DNA of 64,000 nt from Planctomycetota bacterium (GCA_020638655.1 JACKIC010000005.1:186001-250000), one strand, 5' to 3'; positions 49,109 through 57,924 are shown, numbered from the stretch's first letter. The notes: a model not told the origin generated them from the letters alone. Numbers and translations: made by a program.

Positions 49109-50161
49109 TCAGGCGAGCTGCCGGGCCGCGAGCAGGGCGCGCAGCGCCCCGCTGCCGCCGTCGAGCACCTCGAGGGCCTTGCCGTCGCGGTAGTGACGCT
49201 CGACGTGGTACTCGACCGTGTAGCCGAAGCCGCCGTGGATCTGGATCGCCTCGTCGGCGGCGAACACCATCGCGTCGATCGCCGACAGCTTGGCCTGCAT
49301 CGCCACCGCGGTCGCGTCGTTGCCGAGGTCGGCGAGCCGCGCGGCGTGCCAGGTCACGTGGCGGGCGGCCTCGACGACGCGCGCCGCCTCGACGAGTTTG
49401 TCGGCAACGGCCTGTTGCTTGAGCAGCGGCTTGCCGAAGGCGATGCGCTCGCCGGCGTGCTTCTTCGCCGCGGCGATGCTGGCGAAGCCGCCGCCGATGG
49501 CGGTGGCGGCGCAGCCGATCCACGCGGTGAGGTCGGCGCGGGCGATCGCAGACGCCGCGGCGTCCCCGGTCGCGAGCGACGTGGCCGCGACGCCGTCGAG
49601 CAGCAGCTGCGCGGGCCCGGCGCTGGCGAGGCCGAGCGCGCGGCGCTCCCGCTTCTCGACCGCGGCGCCCTCGACCAGCACGAGCACCGGCGCGCCGGCA
49701 GCGGTGGCCGCGACGACGATCTTGTCGGCGTGCATGCCCGCCGACACCAGGTCGGCGCTGCCCTGCAGCTTGCCGTCGGCGAACACGACGCCGTACTCGG
49801 GACCGACGTAGGTCGCCAACACTGCCCCGCCGATCACCGCCTCGAGCTCGTCCGAGCCGGCCGCTTCGAGCGCCGCCGCGGCCTGCGCCTGACCGATCCA
49901 CAGCCGCGCCAGCGACGAGCTGTGCTCACCGATCGACTCGAGCGCCGCGACGAACGGCACGTAGCCCATGCCGACCCCGCCGTTGGCCTCGCTGACGCAC
50001 AGCCCGAACAGGCCGAGCTCCGCGAGCCCGTCGAACTCGGCGCGAACGAATTGGCGGTGTTCGTCCTGGTCGAGCACCTTGGGGGCGACGACGTCGGCGA
50101 CGAACTTCCTCACCGTGTCGACGATGAGGTCCTGATCTTCCGTGAGTTGCAGGTTGTGCAT
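49109..50161 (-). CDS. acyl-CoA dehydrogenase-like protein with altered active-site motif
   Basis: 350 residues of the acyl-CoA dehydrogenase fold: LTEDQDLIVDTVRKFVADVV, EFDGLAELGLFGLCVSEANGGVGMGYVPFVAALESIG, GERIAFGKPLLKQQAVADKLVEA and IQIHGGFGYTVEYHVERHYRDGKALEVLDGG. The usual catalytic glutamate sits in a (Y)EGT motif at this position in short-chain enzymes; here the site reads LDGGSG, with Asp and no Glu. The middle domain is also shortened (350 versus about 380 residues). It may be inactive, structural or use another base. It follows sppA by 20 bp in the same cluster as thiolase and hydroxyacyl-CoA dehydrogenase. Confidence 0.82.
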   Translation of the reverse strand: MHNLQLTEDQDLIVDTVRKFVADVVAPKVLDQDEHRQFVRAEFDGLAELGLFGLCVSEANGGVGMGYVPFVAALESIGEHSSSLARLWIGQAQAAAALEAAGSDELEAVIGGAVLATYVGPEYGVVFADGKLQGSADLVSAGMHADKIVVAATAAGAPVLVLVEGAAVEKRERRALGLASAGPAQLLLDGVAATSLATGDAAASAIARADLTAWIGCAATAIGGGFASIAAAKKHAGERIAFGKPLLKQQAVADKLVEAARVVEAARHVTWHAARLADLGNDATAVAMQAKLSAIDAMVFAADEAIQIHGGFGYTVEYHVERHYRDGKALEVLDGGSGALRALLAARQLA

Positions 50162-50181
50162 CGTGATCCTGGGCGCGTGCT

Positions 50182-51285
50182 TCAGCGCCCGCCTTGCCAG
50201 AAGTAGAGAAAGCGCGGTCCGGTCGAGTTGAGCAACAAGCGCTGCGCGAGATCGGGTTGAGGCGCAGTGACGCCGGGCACACCGCCGAACAGCAGCTCGC
50301 CGAGACCTGGGCGGCGGCGCATCTCGACGATCTCGACATCGCCGCCCAGCTGCGATACGAACCACTCGCGCACCGACTCGAGGTCGCCGATCTCGTCGAT
50401 CAGCCCCAGGTCGCGCGCCTGACCGGCCGTGTAGACGGCACCGGTCGCGGCGGCCAGCACCTGCGCCCGGTCGAGGTTCTTGCGTCCTTCGTCGACCACC
50501 GAGACGAACTGGTCGTAGAGCTCGTCGACGATCCCGGTGAGCATCGCGCGCTCCTCGTCGCGCATCGGCCGCGTCGGCGACAGGATGTCCTTGAACGGCG
50601 TGCGGTCCGATTTGATCGCGATCTGATCGATGCCGAGCTTCTTCGCGGCCTCGGCGAAATTCCAGGCGCTCATGATCACGCCGATGCTGCCGGTGATCGT
50701 GGTGCGGCGCGCGGTGATGCGCTCGGCCGCGACCGCGACGTAGTAGCCGCCGGACGCCGCCATGTCGCCGAACAGCGCCGCGACCTTGACGTTCGGGTTG
50801 TCGCGGCGAAAGCGCTGGATGCGCTGGTAGATCTCGTCGGAGTCGGTGACGCCGCCGCCGGGCGAGTCGATGTCGAGCAGCAGCCCCTGCACGCCTTCGC
50901 TGCGGGCCTGGCGCAGGGCGCGCTCGACCAGCGTGACCGTGCCGCCGCCGGCGCCGAGCAGCGCGTTCGACGATTCGGCGATCGCGCCGTGGATCGGGAT
51001 GCGCAGCACCTTGCGAGGCGCGTCGCGCTCGCCGGCGATGTGGACCTCGTCGTAGAGCCCGTCGAGCGAGCCGCCGCCGAGCCCGGAGCCGGCCATGCTG
51101 CCGACGCTGAGCAGGAACAACAGCACGTTGAGGCCGGCCGACGCGATCAGCAGAATGCCGAGGAAGATCGCGACGAAGAAGGCCACGCCGCGCGTCTCGC
51201 GCGGCGCCTGGCTGACCTGCGGCCAGCGCGGCTGCGGCGGCACCCCGGGCGGAGGACCGCCGCCGTCGGGCGGGAGCGAGCTCAT
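50182..51285 (-). CDS. sppA: signal peptide peptidase SppA
   Basis: 367 residues. A proline-rich cytoplasmic N-terminus, one TM helix at about 33-57 (VAFFVAIFLGILLIASAGLNVLLFL), then an S49 peptidase domain: LLLDIDSPGGGVTDSDEIY, nucleophile serine in GDMAASGGYYVA, GSIGVI and the lysine region IKSDRTPFKDI. It degrades leftover signal peptides and possibly other membrane peptides. The ATG overlaps the stop of the upstream acyl-CoA dehydrogenase gene (ATGA). Its place inside a fatty-acid cluster appears incidental to function. Confidence 0.9.
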   Translation of the reverse strand: MSSLPPDGGGPPPGVPPQPRWPQVSQAPRETRGVAFFVAIFLGILLIASAGLNVLLFLLSVGSMAGSGLGGGSLDGLYDEVHIAGERDAPRKVLRIPIHGAIAESSNALLGAGGGTVTLVERALRQARSEGVQGLLLDIDSPGGGVTDSDEIYQRIQRFRRDNPNVKVAALFGDMAASGGYYVAVAAERITARRTTITGSIGVIMSAWNFAEAAKKLGIDQIAIKSDRTPFKDILSPTRPMRDEERAMLTGIVDELYDQFVSVVDEGRKNLDRAQVLAAATGAVYTAGQARDLGLIDEIGDLESVREWFVSQLGGDVEIVEMRRRPGLGELLFGGVPGVTAPQPDLAQRLLLNSTGPRFLYFWQGGR

Positions 51286-52463
51286 GCCATCAACCCGCGG
51301 GCGATGACGAGCCGCTGGATGTCGGTCGCACCTTCGTAGATCTCGGTGATGCGGGCGTCGCGCAGCAACCGCTCGGCAGTCGTCGCGCCGCTGGCGCCCG
51401 CGATGCCGAGGATCGACACGGCGGCGCGCGCGGCGCGGTTGGCGAGGCGCGACGCGCTGAGCTTGGCCATCGCCGCCTCGGTGCTGCAGCGCACGTGGTT
51501 GTCGCGCAGGATCGCGGCGCGCCAGGTCAGGAAGCGGTAGGCGTCGAGGTCCGCGGCCAGGTCGGCCAGCGTCCACTGATCGCGCTGCGACGCGTTCGGG
51601 CGCCCCTTGGCGTCGACCCGTGCGGCCAGGTGGTCGCGAATCAGGTCGATCGCAGCGCGGGCGATGCCGAGGGCCTGCGAGGCGATGCCCAGGCGCCCGC
51701 CGTCGAGCGTGTCCAGCGCGATGGTGAAGCCCTGGCCCTCCTCGGCGATCAGGCAGTCGGCCGGCACCTTGACGTTCTCGAGCACGATCTCGGTCGTCGG
51801 CGAGCCGCGCAGACCGAGCTTGCGCTCCTTCTTGCCGACGCCGACGCCGGGCCAGCTCTTCTCGACGACGAACGCCGAGATGCCCTTGACGCGATCGGGG
51901 CCGGTGCGCGCGAACACCACGAACAGGTCCGCCTCGCTGCCGGTCGTGATCCACAGCTTGGCGCCGTTCATCACGTAGTGGTCACCCTCGAGCTTCGCCT
52001 CGCAGCGCAGCGCGGCGGCGTCCGAGCCCGAGTAGGCCTCCGACAGGCAATAGGCGCCGAGCCACTCGCCCGTCACCATCTTGGGGAACCAGCGCTTCTT
52101 CTGCGCCTCGTTGCACCACTTGCCGAGCAGCGAGTTGACCAGCGAGTTGTGCACGCTGATCGTCACGCCCGTCGACACGCACACCGAGTTGATCTCCTCG
52201 AGCATGATGCAGCTCGCGAGGTTGCCCATCGCCGAGCCGCCGTACTCACGCGCCACCGTGGTGCGCAGCAGACCGAGTTTCGCGGCGGCCTCGACGGCGT
52301 CGCGCGGGAACTTGACCTCCGCGTCGTACGCGGCGGCGTTGCCCAGGTGCTTCTCGGTGTAGTCGCGGACCTGGTCGCGGAACTGGCTCAGCTCGGGCGA
52401 GAGCTCGAACTCGGACAACTGCGGCGCGGCTGCCGCGGCTTGCGGGGTGGCTTGCTGGGTCAT
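51282..52463 (-). CDS. acyl-CoA dehydrogenase
   Basis: 393 residues, the usual length. Motifs: FPRDAVEAAAKLGLLRTTVAREYGGSA, YCLSEAYSGSDAAALRCEA, KLWITTGSEADLFVVFARTG, GRLGIASQALGIARAAIDLI and the C-terminal catalytic ITEIYEGATDIQRLVIAR with the Glu in YEGA. It should oxidise short-chain acyl-CoA (butyryl-CoA type) with FAD. Order with hydroxyacyl-CoA dehydrogenase and thiolase fits a butyrate or leucine/fatty-acid beta-oxidation operon. No electron transfer flavoprotein gene is in the window. Confidence 0.93.
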   Translation of the reverse strand: MTQQATPQAAAAAPQLSEFELSPELSQFRDQVRDYTEKHLGNAAAYDAEVKFPRDAVEAAAKLGLLRTTVAREYGGSAMGNLASCIMLEEINSVCVSTGVTISVHNSLVNSLLGKWCNEAQKKRWFPKMVTGEWLGAYCLSEAYSGSDAAALRCEAKLEGDHYVMNGAKLWITTGSEADLFVVFARTGPDRVKGISAFVVEKSWPGVGVGKKERKLGLRGSPTTEIVLENVKVPADCLIAEEGQGFTIALDTLDGGRLGIASQALGIARAAIDLIRDHLAARVDAKGRPNASQRDQWTLADLAADLDAYRFLTWRAAILRDNHVRCSTEAAMAKLSASRLANRAARAAVSILGIAGASGATTAERLLRDARITEIYEGATDIQRLVIARGLMA

Positions 52464-52482
52464 CGTGGGGTTCTCGGAGCGG

Positions 52483-53355
52483 TCACTTCGCCTGGGTGTA
52501 GTCGTAGAAGCCCTTGCCGGTCTTGCGGCCCAGGTGGCCGGCGGCGACCAGGCGGCGCATCAGCGGGCACGCGCGGTACTTGTCGTCCCCGAGGCCGTCC
52601 TTGAGCACGTCGAGGATCGACACGCAGACGTCGAGGCCGATGAAGTCGGCGAGCGTCAGCGGGCCCATCGGGTGGTTCATGCCGAGCTTCATGATCTCGT
52701 CGATCGCCTCGCGCGTCGCGACGCCCTCCATCAGGGCGAACGCGGCCTCGTTGATCATGGGCATCAGGATGCGGTTGGCGACGAAGCCCGGGTAGTCGTT
52801 GGCGATCACCGGGATCTTGCCCAGGGCCCTCGACCAGTCCTCGACGGCCTGCGCCGTCGCGTCGCTGGTGTCGTTGCCGCGGATCACCTCGACCAGCTTC
52901 ATCAGCGGCACGGGGTTCATGAAGTGCATGCCGATCACCCGGTCGGCGCGCTTCGTCTTGGCCGCGAGCACGGTGATCGAGATCGACGAGGTGTTGCTGG
53001 CGAGCACCGCGCCCGCGGGCATCGCCTCGTCGGCCGCCTGGAAGACCTTGGTCTTGACGGCGAGGTTCTCGGTGACCGCCTCGACGCACAGGTCGACGCC
53101 GGCGAGCGAGGCCATGTCGGTGTGGGTCGTGAGCAGGCTCTTGGCCTTGTCGGCGACGGCGGCGTCCAGCTTGCCCTTCTCGACGAACTTGCCGAGGCTC
53201 TTGCCGATCGTCGTCACCGCCTTGTCGAGCAGCCCCTGGTCGAGGTCGATCAGGTGGGTGCGCACGCCGCACGTGGCGAAGGTCTGGGCGATGCCGTTGC
53301 CCATCGTGCCGCAGCCGATCACGGCGACGGCCTTGGGGAGGTTGGTGTTGCTCAT
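52483..53355 (-). CDS. 3-hydroxybutyryl-CoA dehydrogenase
   Basis: 290 residues. NAD(P)-binding VIGCGTMGNGIAQTFA at the N-terminus, ASNTSSISI, the catalytic region GMHFMNPVPLMKLVEVIRG with its histidine, and the C-terminal domain DYPGFVANRILMPMINEAAFALMEGVATREAIDEIMKLGMNHPMGPL. It interconverts 3-hydroxybutyryl-CoA and acetoacetyl-CoA. Spacing of 17-19 bp to both neighbours supports an operon. Confidence 0.95.
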   Translation of the reverse strand: MSNTNLPKAVAVIGCGTMGNGIAQTFATCGVRTHLIDLDQGLLDKAVTTIGKSLGKFVEKGKLDAAVADKAKSLLTTHTDMASLAGVDLCVEAVTENLAVKTKVFQAADEAMPAGAVLASNTSSISITVLAAKTKRADRVIGMHFMNPVPLMKLVEVIRGNDTSDATAQAVEDWSRALGKIPVIANDYPGFVANRILMPMINEAAFALMEGVATREAIDEIMKLGMNHPMGPLTLADFIGLDVCVSILDVLKDGLGDDKYRACPLMRRLVAAGHLGRKTGKGFYDYTQAK

Positions 53356-53372
53356 GGCGAGGAGAGGAGGGT

Positions 53373-54557
53373 TCAGATCAGTTCGACGCTCATCGCGACG
53401 GCGTTGCCGCCGCCCAGGCACAGCCCGGCCATGCCGCGCTGCTTGCCGTGGTGACGCAGGGCGTGCAGCAGCGTGACCAGCACGCGCGTGCCCGAGCAGC
53501 CGATCGGGTGGCCGAGCGCGACGGCGCCGCCGTGCACGTTCCACTTCGCCGGGTCCATCTCGAGCTGCCGCTGCAGCGCCACCATCTGCACCGAGAAGGC
53601 CTCGTTCATCTCGACGAGGTCGTAGTCCTGCGGGTTGGTCTTGGTCAGGGCGCAGAGCTTCCTGGTGGCGACCTCGGGGGCCATCATGACCCACTCGGGC
53701 GCCATGCCGCCGGTCGCGTAGCCGGTGATACGCGCCATCGGCGAAAGGCCGTGCGCCTTGGCCCAGTCCTCGTCACAGACGATCACGGCCGCCGCGCCGT
53801 CGTTGATGGTGCTGGCGTTGCCGGCGGTGACGGTGCCGTCCTTGGGCTGGAACACCGGCTTGAGCCTGGCGAGCGACTCGACGCTGCTGTCGGCGCGCGG
53901 CCCCTCGTCCTTGGTGAACGGGACCGGGTCGCCCTTGCGCTGCTTGACCTGGACCGCGAACAACTCGGCGTCGAACGCGCCGCTGTTCTGTGCGGCGACC
54001 GCGCGGCGATGGCTCTCGGCGGCGTAGGCGTCCTGCTCGGCGCGGGTGATGCCGTACTTCTGGGCCACCAGTTCGCCGGTGTTGCCCATGTGGAAGTTGT
54101 TGTAGTGATCCCACAGGCCGTCCCAGACGATGCCGTCGAGCGCCTGGCTGTGACCGAGGCGCGCACCGGCGCGCGCGGCGGGCAGGTAGTAGGGCGTGTT
54201 GGTCATCGACTCCATGCCCCCGGCCACCGCCACCGAGAGGTCGCCGGCCTTGATCGCCTGGGCGGCGAGCATCACCGTCTTCAGGCCCGAGCCGCAGACC
54301 TTGTTGATGGTCACGGCACCGACCGCGTCCGGGATCCCGGCGGCCCGCAGGCTCTGCCGGGCGGGGTTCTGGCCGAGCCCCGCCTGCAGGACGTTGCCCA
54401 TCAGCACCTCCTCGACCTGGTCGGCGGGCAGGTTGGCCCGGCGCAGGGCCTCGGCGATCGCCAGGCCACCCAACTGCGGGGCCGTGAAGGACGAGAGCGC
54501 CCCCTGGAACTTGCCGATCGGGGTGCGGCACGCGGAAACGATGACTGGCTTGCCCAT
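53373..54557 (-). CDS. acetyl-CoA acetyltransferase (thiolase)
   Basis: 394 residues. Catalytic cysteine in INKVCGSGLKT, VAGGMESMTNTPYY, the histidine in HGGAVALGHPIGCSG and the second cysteine in LCLGGGNAVAM. Full-length. It condenses or cleaves acetoacetyl-CoA and is first gene of the run. AGGAG lies 9 nt before the ATG at 54557. The tRNA-Ala gene and its terminator lie upstream on the same strand, so transcription of this run starts in the 175 bp between them. Confidence 0.95.
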   Translation of the reverse strand: MGKPVIVSACRTPIGKFQGALSSFTAPQLGGLAIAEALRRANLPADQVEEVLMGNVLQAGLGQNPARQSLRAAGIPDAVGAVTINKVCGSGLKTVMLAAQAIKAGDLSVAVAGGMESMTNTPYYLPAARAGARLGHSQALDGIVWDGLWDHYNNFHMGNTGELVAQKYGITRAEQDAYAAESHRRAVAAQNSGAFDAELFAVQVKQRKGDPVPFTKDEGPRADSSVESLARLKPVFQPKDGTVTAGNASTINDGAAAVIVCDEDWAKAHGLSPMARITGYATGGMAPEWVMMAPEVATRKLCALTKTNPQDYDLVEMNEAFSVQMVALQRQLEMDPAKWNVHGGAVALGHPIGCSGTRVLVTLLHALRHHGKQRGMAGLCLGGGNAVAMSVELI

Positions 54558-54731
54558 TGTGCGACTCCTGGCGACCCCGGAACGAGCCCGGCGTCACCGG
54601 GCAGCAGTTTCAGGGGGGAGGATTCTATTGGTCCACGGGAGCTACAACCACGCCGAAGTGGGTCCGCTTTCACCGACGTGCGGGGCGCGGCCAAAAAATC
54701 GCAGCCCGGGGAGGGGCGCCTGGCGACGCCC

Positions 54732-54776
54732 AAAACGCATGCGGCCTACCGGACAACAGGTGTCCGACAGGCCGCA
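54732..54776 (-). terminator. hairpin terminator after tRNA-Ala
   Basis: An imperfect stem-loop with arms 54740-54754 and 54760-54776 (outer arms TGCGGCCT/AGGCCGCA, inner arms CGGACA/TGTCCG, loop ACAGG) begins 8 nt after the tRNA 3' end. On the minus strand it is followed by TTTT at 54735-54732. Confidence 0.7.
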
Positions 54777-54783
54777 CGGAAAC

Positions 54784-54859
54784 TGGTGGAGTCGAGGGGA
54801 GTCGAACCCCTGACCTCTGCATTGCGAACGCAGCGCTCTACCAACTGAGCTACGACCCC
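54784..54859 (-). tRNA. tRNA-Ala(CGC)
   Basis: 76 nt on the minus strand with encoded CCA. Acceptor arms GGGGTCG and CGACTCC pair (one G-T), D-loop AGCTCAGTTGGTAGAGC, anticodon loop TTCGCAA (anticodon CGC, reads GCG) and T-arm AGGGGTTCGACTCCCCT. All standard positions are satisfied. It follows the 54881-56062 gene by 21 bp on the same strand. Confidence 0.95.
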
Positions 54860-54880
54860 GCAGCGATCGGGGGCGGCACG

Positions 54881-56062
54881 TTAGCGAGCGGGACTCGTCT
54901 CGTAAAGGGGTTGTTGTGGTTCCCGCAGCCCCCCGCCGACGAGCGCCAACAGCCCGGGTCGGGGAGCCCCGGTGGTGCAGAACCCGGGGACCCGCTCGCG
55001 CTGCACGTTGAACAGCGCCTCGCCGCGCAGCCGCAGTCTGGCCCCGGCCACGAGCTCGGTCAGACCCCGGCTCAGGACCAGCGCGCCGTCGACTGCGGCG
55101 TCGGCCGTGAGGTGCAGTTCCCCGCCGACCACGATCGACGCCCCGACTTCGAGCGCGCGGTGCTGGCTCGGCAGCCCCAGATAGACGTTGCCGCCGCCCT
55201 CGATGACGCCCGCGAAGTCGCGACCGAACGACGGCTCGCCGGCCGACCAGCGGCCGTTGCCGTCCCGATCGACGAACGGTTGGGCGCCGGTGGGCACCGT
55301 GGTCACCAACACGAGGCGGCCCGGTCCGGAGATCCGCGCCGAGGCACCCACGTAGAGATTGCCCTCGACGACCACCACCAGGTCCTGCTCGAGGTGCCAT
55401 TCGTAGGCGGATACCGACGGCGCGAACCACAGGTGCCCGGGCACGACGACGAGCCCGCCCTTGGGCGGGGTCCATCCCTCGGTTCCGAACCGGTCGAACA
55501 CGAAGTCCGGCGCCTCGGTGCCGCCCTGCCAGTGCAGCAGGGCGAGGGCCGGATCGAGCCGGAACCCCGAGGCGCCCTCGGCCCGGGGCGCCGCCGCGAG
55601 GGCCGCGCGATCGAGCTGGGGCAACGCATCGGGCGCCACCACCACGCCTTCGCCGACGCGGGCGGCGATCTCCGGATCGGTCGTGACCAGGCGCTCCGCG
55701 AAGCACGCCGGTGCAGCGCCCGACAGACGCCGACAGGTGAAGCGCCACGACTCGCCGGCGGTGCTGCGCGTCGACAGCAGCAGCAGCTCGCCGTCCGGAA
55801 CACCGTGGACATCGAACTCACCGACCGCGAGGTGCACCTGCGACTCGTGCGTCGCGAAACACTGGATCGCCGCGGCCTCCGTCGCGAGGCGGGCCAGTTC
55901 GGTCGCGACCTCGGCGCGCACCCCCTCGGCCCGACGCAGCGCGCCGGCGACGTCGAGGATCGCGGCCAGGCCGAAGCCGAACGAACACAGCGTCGCGAGC
56001 AGCAACGGCGAGCCCCACAGCCAACGGCCGTCGAGCAGACGCAGCAGCGCGCCCCACCTCAT
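54881..56062 (-). CDS. membrane-anchored repeat protein of unknown function
   Basis: 393 residues. One TM helix near the N-terminus (about 13-35, LWGSPLLLATLCSFGFGLAAILDVAG), pilin- or PilX-like in position, then a predicted extracytoplasmic domain. The second half has short beta repeats: VVVEGNLYVGASARISGPGRLVLVTTV, VIEGGGNVYLGL, SIVVGGELHLTADAAVDGALVLSRGLTELVAGARLRLRGEALF, a pattern of right-handed beta-helical or polymer-forming domains. A segment DRDGNGRWSAGEP looks like a calcium-binding dockerin-like loop. ATG 56062 overlaps the upstream stop (ATGA). Function unknown; possibly a minor pilin or adhesion protein. Confidence 0.65.
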   Translation of the reverse strand: MRWGALLRLLDGRWLWGSPLLLATLCSFGFGLAAILDVAGALRRAEGVRAEVATELARLATEAAAIQCFATHESQVHLAVGEFDVHGVPDGELLLLSTRSTAGESWRFTCRRLSGAAPACFAERLVTTDPEIAARVGEGVVVAPDALPQLDRAALAAAPRAEGASGFRLDPALALLHWQGGTEAPDFVFDRFGTEGWTPPKGGLVVVPGHLWFAPSVSAYEWHLEQDLVVVVEGNLYVGASARISGPGRLVLVTTVPTGAQPFVDRDGNGRWSAGEPSFGRDFAGVIEGGGNVYLGLPSQHRALEVGASIVVGGELHLTADAAVDGALVLSRGLTELVAGARLRLRGEALFNVQRERVPGFCTTGAPRPGLLALVGGGLREPQQPLYETSPAR

Positions 56063-56358
56063 CGCTGCACCTCGGGCCCCACGGGCACCAGGAACGACAT
56101 CCCGTCCCGACTCTGCCACTCGAACGAACGTCCGTCGAGGATGCCGGCGACCGCCGCCAACGACCGCGATTCGCGCACGGTCTGCTGCTGGCCTCGATCC
56201 GCCAGCACCCGCAGGTGCTCGAGCTGCTCGCGGCGCGCGCTGGCGCTGGCGTCGACGGCGCCCACCTTCTGTTGCAGCCACCACAGTCCGCCGCCGCTGC
56301 AGAGCAGCAGCAGGAGCGCGCCGACGCGCTCGATGCGGACCGCGACGCTGCACTTCAC
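56059..56358 (-). CDS. small single-pass membrane protein, unknown
   Basis: 99 residues from GTG 56358. A TM helix at about 12-28 (GALLLLLCSGGGLWWLQ), then a helical stretch (SARREQLEHLRVLADRGQQQT) and a short beta tail. It resembles FtsL/DivIC or minor-pilin-like proteins only in general layout. It overlaps both neighbours by 4 nt (GTGA with the gene before, ATGA with the gene after), so it is locked into a three-gene operon. Confidence 0.65.
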   Translation of the reverse strand: MKCSVAVRIERVGALLLLLCSGGGLWWLQQKVGAVDASASARREQLEHLRVLADRGQQQTVRESRSLAAVAGILDGRSFEWQSRDGMSFLVPVGPEVQR

Positions 56359-56894
56359 GGCGCGACTCCTGACTCCAGGGATTCCGCACCCGCCTCGTCG
56401 GCGGCGAGGTCGTCCGCGGCCGGCACCGGCAACTCGACCAGGTCCCCGCCGGTGCGCACGGCGCCGGGCGGGTTCTGGTTGAGCCAGTCGAGCAGGGCGT
56501 TGCACTCCTGCGCCAGCTCGCCGAGCAGGTCGCCCCGACGCAGGTTGACGCGGAAGCCGACGTCGCCGGACCGGATCCGCTGCATCGCCAGCCGCAGCCG
56601 GTGCTCCGGACCGGAGACCCGCGCCGCGACGCGCAGCGACTGCACCGCCACCATGACCGCGCTGGCGAACAGGAAGGTGCCCGCGAGCAGGTAGATCGCC
56701 CCGAGCCCCAGCTCTGCAGGTTGTCCCGTAGCCGCGCGTTCGAGCAGCTCGCCGCAGAACATCGTCAGCGCGACGACCGCGAGCAGCAGCAGCAACAGGG
56801 GCAGGGCCAGGGCCATGCGGACCAGGCGGCTGTCGTCGCCGCCGTTCGGCAAGATCTGCCGACGCTTGGACCGTGACCAGAATGGCGATGACAT
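56355..56894 (-). CDS. two-TM protein with HAMP-like domain, unknown
   Basis: 179 residues from ATG 56894. Two hydrophobic helices (about 24-46, MALALPLLLLLLAVVALTMFCGE, and 58-80, LGAIYLLAGTFLFASAVMVAVQSL) with a HAMP-like segment directly after the second: VSGPEHRLRLAMQRIRSGDVGFRVNLRRGDLLGELAQECNALLDWL. No kinase or methyl-accepting domain follows, only an acidic Ala/Glu tail. First gene of the three-gene operon, divergent from the MinD-like gene. The role of an isolated HAMP protein here is unknown. Confidence 0.65.
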   Translation of the reverse strand: MSSPFWSRSKRRQILPNGGDDSRLVRMALALPLLLLLLAVVALTMFCGELLERAATGQPAELGLGAIYLLAGTFLFASAVMVAVQSLRVAARVSGPEHRLRLAMQRIRSGDVGFRVNLRRGDLLGELAQECNALLDWLNQNPPGAVRTGGDLVELPVPAADDLAADEAGAESLESGVAP

Positions 56895-57090
56895 GGGGAT
56901 CTGGAGAACTCCGCGCCGCGCCGCCCGGACAACCGTTGTCGGCGAGCGCCTGCCGCGGACTCCTGGATCGACCGAAGTCGGCCTCGGGTTGACCCCTGCG
57001 ACGCGCAGACGTCTCTCGTTTGGACACAAGCCCGGCCGCTCGTTGTGCCGATGTTGGACCGGTCCTGGAACAACGGATCAGGGGACAGAC

Positions 57091-57906
57091 ATGGCGGAGC
57101 AAACCAATCCAGCCGAGAAGGCCGGCAAGAGAGCAACGATCCTCGCGGTTACTTCCGGCAAGGGTGGGGTCGGCAAGACCTCGCTCTCGGTCAACCTGGC
57201 CTGCGAGTTCAGTCGTCGTGGTCACCGCACGGTGATCGTCGACACCGATCTCGGCCTGGCCAACGCACACATCATCGCGGGCATGAAGCCCAAGCAGACC
57301 TTGTCGGACTACATCGACGGCAAGGCGGAGCTGACCGAGATCATCGAGGACGGCCCCTGCAAGGTGAAGTTCATCAGCGGCGGCAGCGGCGTCAAGGAGA
57401 TGGCCAACCTCGACGACAACGGTCGCGCCCGCATCTGCGTGGCGATCGAGGAGCTCACGCCGTTCTGCGACATCATCCTGCTCGACACCGGCGCCGGTGT
57501 GTCGCGCGGCGTGACCGACTTCGTCACGCTCGCCGACCACACGATCCTGGTGACGACCAGCAACTTCGCGTCGATCGCCGACGCATACGGCATCGTCAAG
57601 GTGATCGTACAGGACGGCTACGACAAGCCGATCCACTGTGTCGTGAATCGCGTACGCTCGCCCGAAGAGGCCGAGCAGGTGTTCCTCAAGCTCAAGAGCT
57701 GCACCGAGCGCTTTCTGGGTTTCGACCTCAACTGGCTCGGCTTGCTGCCGGAAGATAGCTCCGTTGAGGGCGCCGTTTTGAAGCGCGCGCCGTTCAGCGA
57801 AGCCTTCCCCGGCAGTGTCGCGGCACGCTATCTGGCGAAGTTGGTTTCGGGTCTCGAGCGCTACATCGGGACTGCGAAGCCGGCCTCGCAGGTCGTCAAG
57901 AACTGA
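57091..57906 (+). CDS. MinD/ParA-like ATPase (FlhG/YlxH type)
   Basis: 271 residues. Deviant Walker A SGKGGVGKTS at 22-31 (both lysines present), VIVDTDLGLANAHII, IILLDTGAGVSRGVTDFVTLADHTILVTTSNFASIADAYGI and LGLLPEDSSVEGAVLKRAPF. This sequence order matches FlhG/FleN-type ATPases of flagellar or pilus placement. No flagellar gene is in the window. A good Shine-Dalgarno AGGGGA lies 6 nt before the ATG. It is divergent from the HAMP operon (196-bp gap) and followed 71 bp later by an HU-type gene. Confidence 0.85.
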   Translation: MAEQTNPAEKAGKRATILAVTSGKGGVGKTSLSVNLACEFSRRGHRTVIVDTDLGLANAHIIAGMKPKQTLSDYIDGKAELTEIIEDGPCKVKFISGGSGVKEMANLDDNGRARICVAIEELTPFCDIILLDTGAGVSRGVTDFVTLADHTILVTTSNFASIADAYGIVKVIVQDGYDKPIHCVVNRVRSPEEAEQVFLKLKSCTERFLGFDLNWLGLLPEDSSVEGAVLKRAPFSEAFPGSVAARYLAKLVSGLERYIGTAKPASQVVKN

Positions 57907-57924
57907 CGGGGCGGGATCGAACAT

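Noticed and set aside
46000..49422. A 1140-residue plus-strand open frame
   Set aside because: Antisense to the chemoreceptor and porin genes; no recognisable domain.
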